In this document: positions 1-8,238 of the stretch, in pieces | Layout of the letters: the number at the start of each line of letters is the position of its first letter | Numbering within the stretch: the first letter of the stretch is position 1 | Assembly: GCF_018417535.1 (NCBI RefSeq) | Contig: NZ_CP070978.1 | Span: 868,001-932,000 of the forward strand | DNA from: Burkholderia pyrrocinia | GTDB taxonomy: Bacteria; Pseudomonadota; Gammaproteobacteria; Burkholderiales; Burkholderiaceae | Length of the DNA: 64,000 nt | Reading direction: 5' to 3' | The notes under the pieces: generated by a model | Databases searched by the model: none | What the model saw: the letters and a program-made list of their open reading frames with translations, nothing else | What the model was told of the DNA's origin: nothing | Made by a program: the position numbers and the translations under genes

Positions 1-155
1 AGGCGTATACGCATTCGAGCGGGCAGACGCTCGGCGCGCAAGGCGCCGGCCATATCATCGACGCGGCACCGATCGTCGGCGATTCGCAGCAGCTCACGCC
101 GTCGACGACGCACGGCCAGTTCGTCGGCATGGCCGGGATCGCCGTCACGTTCTGA
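1..155 (+). CDS. 3' end of an unidentified gene (partial)
   Basis: Only about 50 C-terminal residues are visible, in the frame that starts at base 3 and ends with TGA at 153-155. The last residues read GMAGIAVTF. A terminal phenylalanine after alternating hydrophobic residues is compatible with the closing strand of an outer-membrane beta-barrel, but it is not diagnostic. I do not recognise the family. A hairpin followed by a T run at 235-256 probably terminates this transcript. The start lies outside the window. Confidence 0.5.
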   Translation, partial: AYTHSSGQTLGAQGAGHIIDAAPIVGDSQQLTPSTTHGQFVGMAGIAVTF

Positions 156-234
156 ACCCGCGCGGCAGCGTCTTCAGCGCGCTGTCCGCGCCCCGGACGA
201 TGCGCATTGCGCGTGCGCCGTCCGGGCGCCCGAG

Positions 235-256
235 GCCCGGCGTCCACCGGGCTTTT
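235..256 (+). terminator. Rho-independent terminator after the first gene
   Basis: GCCCGG (235-240), a six-base loop and CCGGGC (247-252) are followed by TTTT. A second hairpin with perfect 8-bp arms (CCCGGACG at 192-199, CGTCCGGG at 219-226) lies just upstream. Both lie between the end of the partial gene and betT. Confidence 0.6.
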
Positions 257-454
257 CGCATCCCTTCCACACGCCGCGCCAACCGCGCGGGTTTTCTCGA
301 TCTCCCCGATACCTTACAATTCGTCAGGTTTAGCTCTTCTGCATGCCCCTTCTTGCAGTCCTGACACCGCGGTACACTCGACGCACGCCGTATCAGGGTC
401 CGACGCGCCACGTGCGCGCCGGGCGGCGTCGCGCCTCGTTGCGCCCACAACTGG

Positions 455-2485
455 ATGCCCGTCATGCCAGATTCCCGTCCCTCGCCCCGCACGACATTCA
501 AGCCGCAGGTCGTCCTGCCCGCGCTCGCGGTGATCGGCGCGCTGCTCGCCGTGTGCGCGCTAGTCCCGAGCGAAGCCGGCGCGCTGTTCTCCGCCGGCCA
601 GCAATGGGTCATCGCGCGCTTCGACTGGTTCTACGTGCTGGCCGTCACCGGCTTCCTCGTGTTTCTCGTGCTGATCGCCGCCAGCGACTTCGGCAACATC
701 CGCCTCGGCCCCGACGACGCCGAACCCGAATTCAGCTTCGTATCGTGGACGGCGATGCTGTTCGCGGCCGGCATGGGCATCGGGCTCATGTACTTCGGCG
801 TCGGCGAGCCGATGCAGCACTTCCTGAAACCGCCGACCGTCGACCCCGGCACGCCCGCCGCCGCGCGCGAGGCGATGCTGATGACCTTCTTCCACTGGGG
901 CTTCCATGCGTGGGCGATCTACGGGCTGATGGGGCTCGTGCTCGCGTACTTCGGCTTTCGCTACAACCTGCCGCTGACGTTGCGCTCGGGGCTGTATCCG
1001 GTGCTGCGCGAGCGCATCAACGGCTGGATCGGCCACACGGTCGACGCGTTCGCGCTGGTCGGCACCGTCGCCGGCATCGCGACGACGCTCGGCTACGGGG
1101 TGATGCAGATCAGCGCGGGCCTGCATACGGTCGCCGGCTGGGACACGGGCAGCAATGCGTTTCGCATCGGGCTCGTCGCGCTCGTCGTGATCCTCGCAGG
1201 GCTGTCGGCCGCAAGCGGCCTCGACAAGGGCGTGCGGCGGCTGTCCGAGCTGAACCTGCTGCTCGCGTTCCTGCTGCTCGCGTTCGTGGCCGTCGCAGGC
1301 CCGACCGCCTTCCTGCTGCGCGCGCTCGGCGACAACATCGGCCAGTACCTGTCGAGTCTCGTCGACCTGTCGTTCCGCACGTACGCGTACGCGTCTCCGC
1401 GCGAGGAAGGCTGGTTCGGCGGCTGGACGATCCTCTACTGGGCGTGGTGGATATCGTGGTCGCCGTTCGTCGGCATGTTCATTGCGCGCATCTCGCGCGG
1501 CCGCACGATCCGCCAGTTCGTGATCGGCGTGCTGCTCGTGCCGACCGCGTTCAACCTCGTGTGGATGACCGTGTTCGGCAACAGCGCGATCTGGCTCGAC
1601 ACGCACGGCGCGGCCGGCGCGCTCGCGCAGACGGCCACCAACGTCGACGCGTTGCTGTTCCGCTTCTTCGATTTCCTGCCGCTGCCGCACCTGCTGTCGA
1701 TCGTCGCGATCGTGCTGATCGCGGTGTTCTTCGTCACGTCCGCCGATTCGGGCGCGTTCGTGATCGACCAGATCGCAACGCGCGGCAACGCGCACTCGCC
1801 CGTCTGGCAACGGCTGTTCTGGGCCGCGCTGCTCGGCGTGACGGCCGCGGTGCTGCTGGTCGCCGGCGGGCTCGGCGCGCTGCAGGCGATGACGCTGATC
1901 GCCGCGTTGCCGGTCGCCATCATCATGCTCGCGCTCTGCTACGGGCTGTGGCGCGGGCTCGCGGCCGACCGCGCGCACTATTCGCAGGACGTCGCGCCCG
2001 CGACGAGCTTCTGGACCGGCCAGCACTGGCGCCACCGCCTGACGCACATCCTGCGGCAGACGACCGAGGCCGAGGCGCGCCAGTTCGTCGCCGGGACGGT
2101 CGAGCCTGCGCTGCGCAAGGTCGCCGACGAATTGCGCGCGAGCGGCGTCGATGCGCATGTGCAGCGCGACAGCGACGACGCCGTGCGGCTCACCGTGCCG
2201 ACCGCCGAGCATCGCGATTTCGTGTACGGCGTGCGCGTGACGGTGAAATCCGCGGCCGCGTTCCTGGTGCGCGAGGCGGCCGAGCCGGAAGCGGCGCGTA
2301 CGCACTTGTACGGGATCGTCACGTTCTTCGAGGACGGGCGACTCGGGTACGACGTCGAATACCTGCGCGGCGACGAAGTGATCGCCGACGTGCTGCGGCA
2401 GTACGAACGCTATGTGTCGCTCGCGGCCGACAAGCGCACGCATCTGCTGAGCCGCGCGCCGGGGCATGCGACGGAGGCCGAATGA
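455..2485 (+). CDS. betT: BCCT family choline/betaine transporter, BetT type
   Basis: Sodium- or proton-coupled uptake of choline or a related quaternary amine across the inner membrane, feeding glycine-betaine osmoprotection. The 676-residue product has about twelve hydrophobic segments. The BCCT signature is clear at about residues 320-335: GWTILYWAWWISW followed by SPFVGMFIARISRGRTIR. The N-terminal pair FVSWTAMLFAAGMGIGLMYFGVGEP is also typical. The soluble C-terminal tail of roughly 170 residues matches long BetT proteins (E. coli BetT is about the same length), where the tail tunes osmotic activation. No betI, betA or betB lies nearby, so this is a stand-alone copy. ATG 455 is used; ATG 464 is an equal alternative because neither has a strong ribosome site. 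The exact substrate is inferred from the family. Confidence 0.85.
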   Translation: MPVMPDSRPSPRTTFKPQVVLPALAVIGALLAVCALVPSEAGALFSAGQQWVIARFDWFYVLAVTGFLVFLVLIAASDFGNIRLGPDDAEPEFSFVSWTAMLFAAGMGIGLMYFGVGEPMQHFLKPPTVDPGTPAAAREAMLMTFFHWGFHAWAIYGLMGLVLAYFGFRYNLPLTLRSGLYPVLRERINGWIGHTVDAFALVGTVAGIATTLGYGVMQISAGLHTVAGWDTGSNAFRIGLVALVVILAGLSAASGLDKGVRRLSELNLLLAFLLLAFVAVAGPTAFLLRALGDNIGQYLSSLVDLSFRTYAYASPREEGWFGGWTILYWAWWISWSPFVGMFIARISRGRTIRQFVIGVLLVPTAFNLVWMTVFGNSAIWLDTHGAAGALAQTATNVDALLFRFFDFLPLPHLLSIVAIVLIAVFFVTSADSGAFVIDQIATRGNAHSPVWQRLFWAALLGVTAAVLLVAGGLGALQAMTLIAALPVAIIMLALCYGLWRGLAADRAHYSQDVAPATSFWTGQHWRHRLTHILRQTTEAEARQFVAGTVEPALRKVADELRASGVDAHVQRDSDDAVRLTVPTAEHRDFVYGVRVTVKSAAAFLVREAAEPEAARTHLYGIVTFFEDGRLGYDVEYLRGDEVIADVLRQYERYVSLAADKRTHLLSRAPGHATEAE

Positions 2486-2546
2486 GCGCATACGCCGCAG
2501 CCTTTTCTGCGCCGCGCCGGTCCGGCACGTTCAACGGAGCCACACG

Positions 2547-2858
2547 ATGAGCGGGCTTCTGCAAAGCCGCGCCGCCGACCTCGTCGCACTCGGCACGCTC
2601 GCCGTGCTCTATCTCGGCGGAGCCGGCATCGCGCTGTGGCGGATCCGGGCCGCGGCGCCGCGCGGCAAGCTCTACTGGATCGTCTGCATGGCGCTGCTGG
2701 CCGGCGGCGCCATCACGATGGGCGGCAACCTGTCACCCGCGCCGAACAGCGGTGAAATGCCGCCCGGTTTCGCGCTCGGCGTCGAGGCCGTCCTGCTCGG
2801 TCTCGCGCTGGTTGCCGGAGGTTGCGCGTGGCTGATGCTGCGCGCGCGGAAACGCTGA
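2547..2858 (+). CDS. Small inner-membrane protein of unknown function
   Basis: A 103-residue product with three hydrophobic segments (about residues 12-33, 43-60 and 76-98) and a short arginine-rich cytoplasmic end (RARKR). The start at 2547 has a good site, AACGGAG, seven bases upstream; an in-frame upstream extension to 2466 lacks one and would overlap betT. The gene begins 61 bases after betT on the same strand, so co-transcription is likely. I recognise no family and assign no function. Confidence 0.7.
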   Translation: MSGLLQSRAADLVALGTLAVLYLGGAGIALWRIRAAAPRGKLYWIVCMALLAGGAITMGGNLSPAPNSGEMPPGFALGVEAVLLGLALVAGGCAWLMLRARKR

Positions 2859-2954
2859 CACGCGCACGTCACGTGGCCCGGTTTCGTCGTGCGCGAACAG
2901 CAATGCGCATGGCCAGCAGGCGGCCCTTTCTTGATCCGCTTTTATCGCAATGCG

Positions 2955-3803
2955 TTACGCGGAAGGCGCGCGCGCCGTCACGAGCCAGCATGCCGCGTCG
3001 AAGCGCACCTCCGCGCCGTGCACGTAACGCTCGAACGCGGCGCGCACCGTATCGACCACGCGCCGTCGCGTCGCGTCGTCCGTCTCCAGCAACGCGAGCC
3101 CGACCGGGCCCAGCCGCGCGATGTAGTCGTTCAGCGCGGGCTCGGGCAACGCGCACGCCATCTCGACCGGCTCGATCGCAATGTCGGCCCAGCCGCTGTC
3201 CGACAGCACCGACGCAATCCGCTGCCGGTCGCCGAACGCGAACTGCCCCGGCGCGCCGGGACGCCGCGCGGGCAGGTTCGGCAGCACCGGCGCGGCAGCC
3301 CGCTCGGCCGTCGTCATGAACGGGTTGTCGGCCGCACTGCGCCACGCGACGAACCGCATCCGCGCGTCCGGCCGCGCCGCGTGCCGCAGATTCGCGAAGG
3401 CCCGGACCGGATCGTCGAAGAACATCACGCCCATGCGCGACACGATCAGGTCGACGCTCGCGGGCTCGAATGCATGCGTCTGCACATCCGCTCGCACGAA
3501 GCGGGCATGAACACCGCTGCGTTCGGCGCGCGCCTGCGCGGCATCGATCATCCTGGCCGAAATATCGATGCCCGTGCATTGCGCATTCGCGCCGAGCCGC
3601 CGTGCGATCGCGAGCGTGACCGCGCCCGTGCCGCAGCCGACGTCGAGCACGCTGCGCGCGGACGACGCGGCCGCCGCATCGGCGAGCAGCGTCTCGAACG
3701 GCTCGAACATCCGGTCGATCAGCGCTTGCGCATCGACCCATGCACGCCCCGACGGGCCGTTCCACAGCGCGGATTGTTCGTCGTTGGGCCGGTTGGTTTC
3801 CAT
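2955..3803 (-). CDS. Class I SAM-dependent methyltransferase
   Basis: The 282-residue protein carries the SAM-binding motif I of class I methyltransferases, SVLDVGCGTGAVTLAIARRL, near residues 52-70, then the acidic post-motif GIDIS and a motif near FVRADVQ. These mark a soluble methyl transferase of the UbiE/Methyltransf_25 type; the acceptor cannot be read from sequence. The start at 3803 is chosen because AAGGGA lies about ten bases upstream. The gene is divergent from the metallophosphoesterase. Its upstream region carries a MerR-type promoter (3841-3872) almost identical to one at 32089, which suggests control by the MerR protein encoded at 31661-32086. Confidence 0.8.
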   Translation of the reverse strand: METNRPNDEQSALWNGPSGRAWVDAQALIDRMFEPFETLLADAAAASSARSVLDVGCGTGAVTLAIARRLGANAQCTGIDISARMIDAAQARAERSGVHARFVRADVQTHAFEPASVDLIVSRMGVMFFDDPVRAFANLRHAARPDARMRFVAWRSAADNPFMTTAERAAAPVLPNLPARRPGAPGQFAFGDRQRIASVLSDSGWADIAIEPVEMACALPEPALNDYIARLGPVGLALLETDDATRRRVVDTVRAAFERYVHGAEVRFDAACWLVTARAPSA

Positions 3804-3840
3804 CGTCGATTCCCTTTCTGGTTCGTTGATCATGAAGCAC

Positions 3841-3872
3841 ACTGTGCTGCTTCAAGCCGGCTTGAGGTCAAG
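3841..3872 (-). promoter_or_regulatory. MerR/SoxR-type operator-promoter for the methyltransferase gene
   Basis: Read on the minus strand: TTGACC (3871-3866), a 19-base spacer and CACAGT (3846-3841). The long 19-base spacer is the hallmark of MerR-activated promoters. The spacer lies on the dyad CCTCAAGCCGGCTTGAAG. Its arms CCTCAAG and CTTGAAG are identical to those at 32093-32110; only the central four bases differ. The start codon of the methyltransferase lies 38 bases downstream of the -10. Confidence 0.55.
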
Positions 3873-3982
3873 GTTCCGGCCGCGAAACCCGGCGCGTAGA
3901 CGAGCACCCCGTCGCGCTCCGGCTTTTCATATTTCTTACATTCGCGCTGCGTATCGTTGACGACTTTCCTACGGTGCCTCCC

Positions 3983-5446
3983 ATGCGACGACTCCTCCCG
4001 CGCGCACTGCTCGCGCGCTGCGCTCCCCTTGTTGCCCTCGCCGCACTGTCCGCGTGCTCGAATCACATCGATACGCCGGCCGATCCGGCCAGTGCGGCGA
4101 TCAACGTGCAGTCCGCGTGGGTCGAGATCGGCGACGCGAACCAGGCAATCGCGCGCGTCATCACAAACTACACCCCAGCGTCGGCCAGCGATCCGCTGTG
4201 CCCGCAACTGACCGTCGACGGCAAGCTGTCGCGCATGACGCTGCGCGCCGGCGCCGCGACCCTGGCCCAGCGGCCGACCGCCAGCGATCCGGCCGATTCC
4301 AAGCCGTCGAGCTTCCCGGTCTCCGTCTGCGAAACGACGTTGCCGGCCGACGCACAGGCGGCGAGCGTCGCGGGCCGCACGCTGCCGCTGCCGAAAGCGC
4401 AGCCGCAGCGCATTGCGATCATCGCCGACACCGGCTGCCGGATGAAGAAGGCCGACAACGCATGGCAGGCGTGCAACGACGCGACGGTCTGGCCGTTCGA
4501 CACGATCGCGGCCAGCGTCGCGAAGCTGTCGCCGGACCTGGTCATGCATGTGGGCGACTACCACTATCGCGAGAACGCCTGCCCGCCGGACATCGCCGGC
4601 TGCAAGGACAGCCCGTGGGGCTATGGCTGGGATACGTGGCAGGCCGACCTGTTCCGCCCCGCCGCGCCGTTGCTCGCGAAGGCGCCGTGGGTCGTCGTGC
4701 GCGGCAACCACGAGGAATGCGCGCGCGGGGGCCAGGGCTGGTTCCGCTTCCTCGATCCGCGCCCGTATTCGGCCGCGCGTTCGTGCGACGATCCGGCCAA
4801 CGACAACAACGCGAACTATTCGGAACCCTATGCGGTGTCGCTCGGCGGCGGCTCGCAGGTGATCGTGTTCGACACCGCGAAGGTCGGCCGCACGCCGCTC
4901 AAGACGACCGACGCGCAATTCGGCATCTACCAGAAGCAGTTCCAGACGGTGGCCGTGCTCGCGTCGAAGGCCGGCATGACGACGACGATCTTCACGAACC
5001 ATCATCCGATCCTCGCGTTCGCGCCGATCGCCGGCAGCACGCCCGCGCCGGGCAACCTCGCGCTGCAGTCAGTGATGTCGAGCCTCAACGCGCAGGCGTA
5101 CTACCCGCCGGGCGTGCACGTCGCGCTGCACGGTCACGTGCACGATTTCCAGGCGATCAACTTCTCATCCGGGCACCCGGCGACGATCGTGTCGGGCAAC
5201 GGCGGCGACAACCTCGACGTCGCACTGCCCGACCCATTCCCGGCCGGCCTGACGCCCGCACCGGGCGCCGTGATCGAGCGGCTGTCGCACAACAACAGCT
5301 TCGGCTTCCTGATCATGGAACGCCGCGCGGCGCCGGCGACGGGCTGGGTGTTCCATGCATATTCGGCGGCAGGCAAGCTGCTCGCGTCGTGCAACCAGTC
5401 GGGCACGACGCTCGCCTGCGACAAGACGGGGTTCATTGCGCCGTGA
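3983..5446 (+). CDS. Lipoprotein metallophosphoesterase
   Basis: A calcineurin-like phosphoesterase probably anchored in the envelope. Residues 1-25 form a lipoprotein signal ending in LSAC, so the mature protein would start at Cys25. The metal-ligand motifs are present in order: IIADTG, GDYHYR, GNHEEC, TNHHP and HGHVHDF. The first motif is DTG rather than the usual DxH, as seen in purple-acid-phosphatase-like relatives. The start is set at ATG 3983; GTG 3974 is also in frame, and neither has a strong ribosome site. The stop codon overlaps the GTG start of the cytochrome c peroxidase gene (GTGA), so the two are translationally coupled. The substrate (phosphomonoester, diester or nucleotide) is unknown. 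Confidence 0.8.
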   Translation: MRRLLPRALLARCAPLVALAALSACSNHIDTPADPASAAINVQSAWVEIGDANQAIARVITNYTPASASDPLCPQLTVDGKLSRMTLRAGAATLAQRPTASDPADSKPSSFPVSVCETTLPADAQAASVAGRTLPLPKAQPQRIAIIADTGCRMKKADNAWQACNDATVWPFDTIAASVAKLSPDLVMHVGDYHYRENACPPDIAGCKDSPWGYGWDTWQADLFRPAAPLLAKAPWVVVRGNHEECARGGQGWFRFLDPRPYSAARSCDDPANDNNANYSEPYAVSLGGGSQVIVFDTAKVGRTPLKTTDAQFGIYQKQFQTVAVLASKAGMTTTIFTNHHPILAFAPIAGSTPAPGNLALQSVMSSLNAQAYYPPGVHVALHGHVHDFQAINFSSGHPATIVSGNGGDNLDVALPDPFPAGLTPAPGAVIERLSHNNSFGFLIMERRAAPATGWVFHAYSAAGKLLASCNQSGTTLACDKTGFIAP

Positions 5447-6858
5447 GCGAAGAGGTTCGATGTGACGGCCGCGTTGCGCGCGGCCGGCAAACGCGGCACA
5501 CGCTTGCCGCGGCCGTGCTCGCCGGCCTGGCGCTGGTGGTGCACGCTGCGCACGCCGCGCCGTCCGAAACGGTCCTGCTCCCCGGCGCGCCGCCGTCTCG
5601 CGTCGTCGACACGATCGGCAACGGCACGCCGCAGGTGGCGGGCAAGATCGACGCGGCCACTGCGCGCTTCGCGCCCGACCCGACGCTCGTCGCCCTCGGC
5701 CGCCGGATCTTCTTCGACCCGCGGCTGTCCGAGCCGCGCGGCATGTCGTGCGCGGGCTGCCACGATCCGGGCCGTGCGTTCGCGCCGACGCTGTCGGCGG
5801 CTTCGCTCGCTGGGCCCGGCGTGCCGGAAGGCAGCCGGCCCGGGCGCTTCAGCCGGCGCAATGCGCCGTCGCTGCTCTATGTGCGCTATGTGCCGCGCCG
5901 CCACTTCTACCAGGACGACGATGCGCCCGCGCCGTCGCCGTTCGGCGGCCTGTTCAGCGATGGCCGAGCGGATACGCTCGCCGAGCAGATCCGCGGGCCG
6001 CTGTTCGATCCGAACGAGATGAACAACCGGTCGCCGGCCGCGCTGCTGCGCAAGGTCGATGCGACCGAACTCGCGCCGGATCTCGCCGCGCGTTTCGGTG
6101 CGCCGGTGCGACGCGATCCCGAACAACTCGTGCGCGCGCTGGGTTCGGCCGTCGAGGCCTATCTGCAGAGCGACGAGATGGCGCCGTTCACGTCGCGCTT
6201 CGACGCATTCCTGCGCACCCGCCAGCCGCTCGCGCCGGCCGAGATGCGCGGCCTCGCGCTGTTCCGGAATCCGGACAAGGGCAACTGCATGACGTGCCAT
6301 ACGCTGTCGGACACGTCGAGCCGCCCGGAGCGCTCGCTCTTCACCGATTTCGGCTATGACGCGATCGCCGTGCCGCGCAACCGCGCGCTGCCGGCGAACC
6401 GCGATCCGCGCCATTTCGACAACGGGCTGTGCGATACCGCGCGGCGGCTGCGCTGGCCCGAGCCGACGCAATGGTGCGGCTACCTGCGTACGCCGGGGCT
6501 GCGCAACGTCGCGGTCAAGCAGACGTTCATGCACAACGGCGTGTTCACGACGCTGCGCGACGCGGTCGCGTTCTACAACACGCGCTCGACCGACCCCCGC
6601 TTCTGGTATCACGGCGCCAGGACCTTCGACGACGTGCCGGCCGCCTACCGCGGCAACATCAACGTCAACTCGACGCCGATGAACCGCCGGCCCGGCACGC
6701 CGCCCGCGCTGACCGACGCGGAAATCGACGACATCGTCGCGTTCCTCGGCACGCTGACCGACGCGCGCCATACGGGCATCGCCACTCCCGCCGCCGCTGC
6801 CCCCGCCGCCCGGGTCACCGGATTGTCGGACCGCCGAACCGCCGCGCCGGCGCGCTGA
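5443..6858 (+). CDS. Di-haem cytochrome c peroxidase (MauG/CcpA family)
   Basis: A periplasmic enzyme expected to reduce hydrogen peroxide with electrons from small cytochromes, or to carry out MauG-like oxidations. Two c-type haem sites are visible: CAGCH near residue 103 and CMTCH near residue 283. The GTG start at 5443 gives a basic N-terminus, a hydrophobic stretch and an AHA/AP cleavage site, i.e. a Sec signal. It overlaps the preceding stop by four bases. An open frame continues upstream to 4054, but that part is antisense-type noise over the phosphoesterase gene. The 471-residue length and motifs such as LRTPGLRNVAVKQTFMHNG fit the peroxidase family. The pairing with a lipoprotein phosphoesterase suggests a shared envelope role that I cannot specify. 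Confidence 0.85.
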   Translation: MSEEVRCDGRVARGRQTRHTLAAAVLAGLALVVHAAHAAPSETVLLPGAPPSRVVDTIGNGTPQVAGKIDAATARFAPDPTLVALGRRIFFDPRLSEPRGMSCAGCHDPGRAFAPTLSAASLAGPGVPEGSRPGRFSRRNAPSLLYVRYVPRRHFYQDDDAPAPSPFGGLFSDGRADTLAEQIRGPLFDPNEMNNRSPAALLRKVDATELAPDLAARFGAPVRRDPEQLVRALGSAVEAYLQSDEMAPFTSRFDAFLRTRQPLAPAEMRGLALFRNPDKGNCMTCHTLSDTSSRPERSLFTDFGYDAIAVPRNRALPANRDPRHFDNGLCDTARRLRWPEPTQWCGYLRTPGLRNVAVKQTFMHNGVFTTLRDAVAFYNTRSTDPRFWYHGARTFDDVPAAYRGNINVNSTPMNRRPGTPPALTDAEIDDIVAFLGTLTDARHTGIATPAAAAPAARVTGLSDRRTAAPAR

Positions 6859-6860
6859 CC

Positions 6861-6898
6861 CTGGCCGAACGGCCAGCCGCAAGCGCGCCCGCTTGCGG
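6861..6898 (+). terminator. Tandem hairpins after the peroxidase gene
   Basis: CTGGCC/GGCCAG (6861-6866, 6871-6876) and CCGCAAGC/GCTTGCGG (6877-6884, 6891-6898) follow the stop codon by two bases. There is no clear T run, so termination is possible but not certain. The right arm of the second hairpin contains the -35 box of the next gene. Confidence 0.4.
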
Positions 6899-6921
6899 TC
6901 GCCGCAAACACTGGTTATATT
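6893..6921 (+). promoter_or_regulatory. Sigma-70 promoter of the SOS-type small gene
   Basis: TTGCGG (6893-6898), a 17-base spacer and TATATT (6916-6921). The -10 box lies inside the first LexA-type box, so a bound repressor would block the polymerase. Confidence 0.6.
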
Positions 6922-6944
6922 TACAGTACTGTATTTATGAACAG
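6911..6944 (+). promoter_or_regulatory. Two tandem LexA (SOS) boxes
   Basis: Box 1 CTGGTTATATTTACAG (6911-6926) and box 2 CTGTATTTATGAACAG (6929-6944) both fit CTG-N10-CAG; against the E. coli-type consensus CTGTATATATATACAG each matches 13 of 16 positions. Their centres lie 18 bp apart. Box 1 covers the -10 hexamer and box 2 the start site. The overlap of the two boxes also forms the perfect palindrome TACAGTACTGTA (6922-6933). Confidence 0.75.
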
Positions 6945-6955
6945 TGGGGTGCGCG

Positions 6956-7231
6956 ATGGAACATCTGGTCCGTATCGTCAACGACACCGATCGCCAAGTA
7001 CTGGCGTGGCTTCGTGCCCAGGTCGGCGACGCCCGCGTCGAGCGCGCGGCGCGCCAGCTCGGGCATACACGCAAGCCGTTTCCGTCGGCCATCTGCCGGT
7101 ATCTGGGCATGAGCGCGCCGGCCACGCTGCGCCAGGCCGAACGGCCGCGCGTCGCACGCGATTTCTCGGTTGGCGATCGTTACCTGTCGTTGATCCGCCA
7201 GCACCTCGCCTCGCACTCGGCCGGCCGCTGA
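6956..7231 (+). CDS. Small protein of unknown function, predicted SOS-induced
   Basis: A 91-residue soluble, basic product (about residues 24-60 rich in Arg, Lys and His) with no signal peptide or membrane segment. I do not recognise the family. The start is placed at ATG 6956; a GTG at 6944 is in frame but lies within the second LexA box. The gene stands directly behind a strong-looking sigma-70 promoter covered by two LexA boxes. That arrangement is typical of tightly repressed SOS genes, and in other bacteria such genes include division inhibitors, toxins and repair factors. No catalytic motif supports any of these here. It is transcribed away from the peroxidase gene and convergent with the YeeE operon. 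Confidence 0.7.
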   Translation: MEHLVRIVNDTDRQVLAWLRAQVGDARVERAARQLGHTRKPFPSAICRYLGMSAPATLRQAERPRVARDFSVGDRYLSLIRQHLASHSAGR

Positions 7232-7373
7232 CATGGTAGCGTCCGGCCGCCGTGGTGCTTACGCAGCCGCCGCGGCGTCGCGGCAACGAGCAAACGCGCT
7301 CCGTTCCAGCCGCCCTCATCCGGGTAGGCAGCCTCGACAGCCGCGGCCTGATTGGCATGCGGCGGCCATCGCG

Positions 7374-7802
7374 TCACCGCGCGCTCCTGCTCCTGCGACG
7401 CTCGACCCACTCGAATATCGCCATCCCGGCCAGCATCGCGACGACGAACCCGATCCCCTTGGCCGACCCGAAGCCGATCGATACGATCGCGGGCCCCGGG
7501 CAGAACCCGGCCAGCCCCCAGCCGATACCGAACACGGCGCTTCCGGCGACCAGGCGCACGGTGATCGCCCGCAGGGCCGGCAACTGCATCGGCAAGCCGA
7601 GCCACGACCGCGTCCGGCGTTTCGCCCACGCGAACGCGAACACGGCCACGCCCGTCGCGCCGGCCATCACGAACGCGAGCGACGGATCCCAGCGGCCCGC
7701 CAGGTCGAGAAAGCCGAGCACCTTCTGCGGATTGGCCATGCCCGACACGATGAGGCCGACACCGAACAGCAGCCCCGCCAGAAACGCGAATCCTGCCTGC
7801 AT
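7374..7802 (-). CDS. YeeE/YedE (DUF6691-type) sulfur-transport half protein
   Basis: A 142-residue integral membrane protein with about four hydrophobic segments. It carries the half-channel motifs of the YeeE/YedE (TsuA-like) family: FGVGLIVSGMANPQKVLGFLD near the N-terminus and GWGLAGFCPGPAIVS in the middle, with the conserved cysteine in the FCPGP turn. Full-length relatives such as thiosulfate importers have both halves in one chain; here they are two genes. It follows its partner with one base between stop and start, and belongs to the operon headed by the BigR-like repressor. Transport of thiosulfate or another sulfane-sulfur compound is a family-based inference. Confidence 0.8.
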   Translation of the reverse strand: MQAGFAFLAGLLFGVGLIVSGMANPQKVLGFLDLAGRWDPSLAFVMAGATGVAVFAFAWAKRRTRSWLGLPMQLPALRAITVRLVAGSAVFGIGWGLAGFCPGPAIVSIGFGSAKGIGFVVAMLAGMAIFEWVERRRSRSAR

Positions 7803-7803
7803 G

Positions 7804-8238
7804 TCAGCCTCCCGGCACGTGCTGCCGCACGAATACGGTCACGAAGCCCGCGATCATGAAAGTCGCGGTCGCGACCATCGAACGCAGTGCGCCGCGCGAC
7901 ATCCCGCACACACCGTGGCCGCTCGTGCATCCGCCCGCGTATCGTGTGCCGATCCCGACCAGCAGGCCGGCCGCCAGCAGCTCCTGCCAACTTGCGTCGA
8001 CCTGTGGCGTCAGGCCCGCTCCGGCGACGCGCATCGCAATCGGCGCGGCGATCATCCCGGCGACGAACGCGACGCGCCAGTCGCGCTCCCCTGCACCCGC
8101 CGTGAACAAGCCACCGACGATGCCGCTGATACCGGCAATCCGGCCGTTGAACGCGACGAGCCACGCGGCCGCAAGCCCGATCAGCACGCCGCCGGCCAGC
8201 GACAGCCACGGCGTGAAATGAAGCGCATCAAGCTGCAT
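7804..8238 (-). CDS. YeeE/YedE family sulfur-transport half protein (N-terminal type)
   Basis: A 144-residue membrane protein, the partner of the gene at 7374-7802. Recognisable family motifs are GLAAAWLVAFNGRIAGISGIVGG near residues 22-44 and GIGTRYAGGCTSGHGVCGMSRG near residues 95-116, with the conserved Cys of the GGCTSGHG turn. In the YeeE fold these cysteines line the pathway for sulfur compounds. The start codon overlaps the end of the ArsR gene by 11 bases, which indicates one transcript. Split pairs of this type are commonly found next to BigR-type regulators in proteobacteria. Confidence 0.8.
   Translation of the reverse strand: MQLDALHFTPWLSLAGGVLIGLAAAWLVAFNGRIAGISGIVGGLFTAGAGERDWRVAFVAGMIAAPIAMRVAGAGLTPQVDASWQELLAAGLLVGIGTRYAGGCTSGHGVCGMSRGALRSMVATATFMIAGFVTVFVRQHVPGG

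Noticed and set aside
4054..6858. Possible fusion of the peroxidase to a 460-residue N-terminal domain
   Set aside because: The extension is the +1 frame of the metallophosphoesterase gene, Arg-rich and without family likeness. The GTG at 5443 gives a proper signal peptide.
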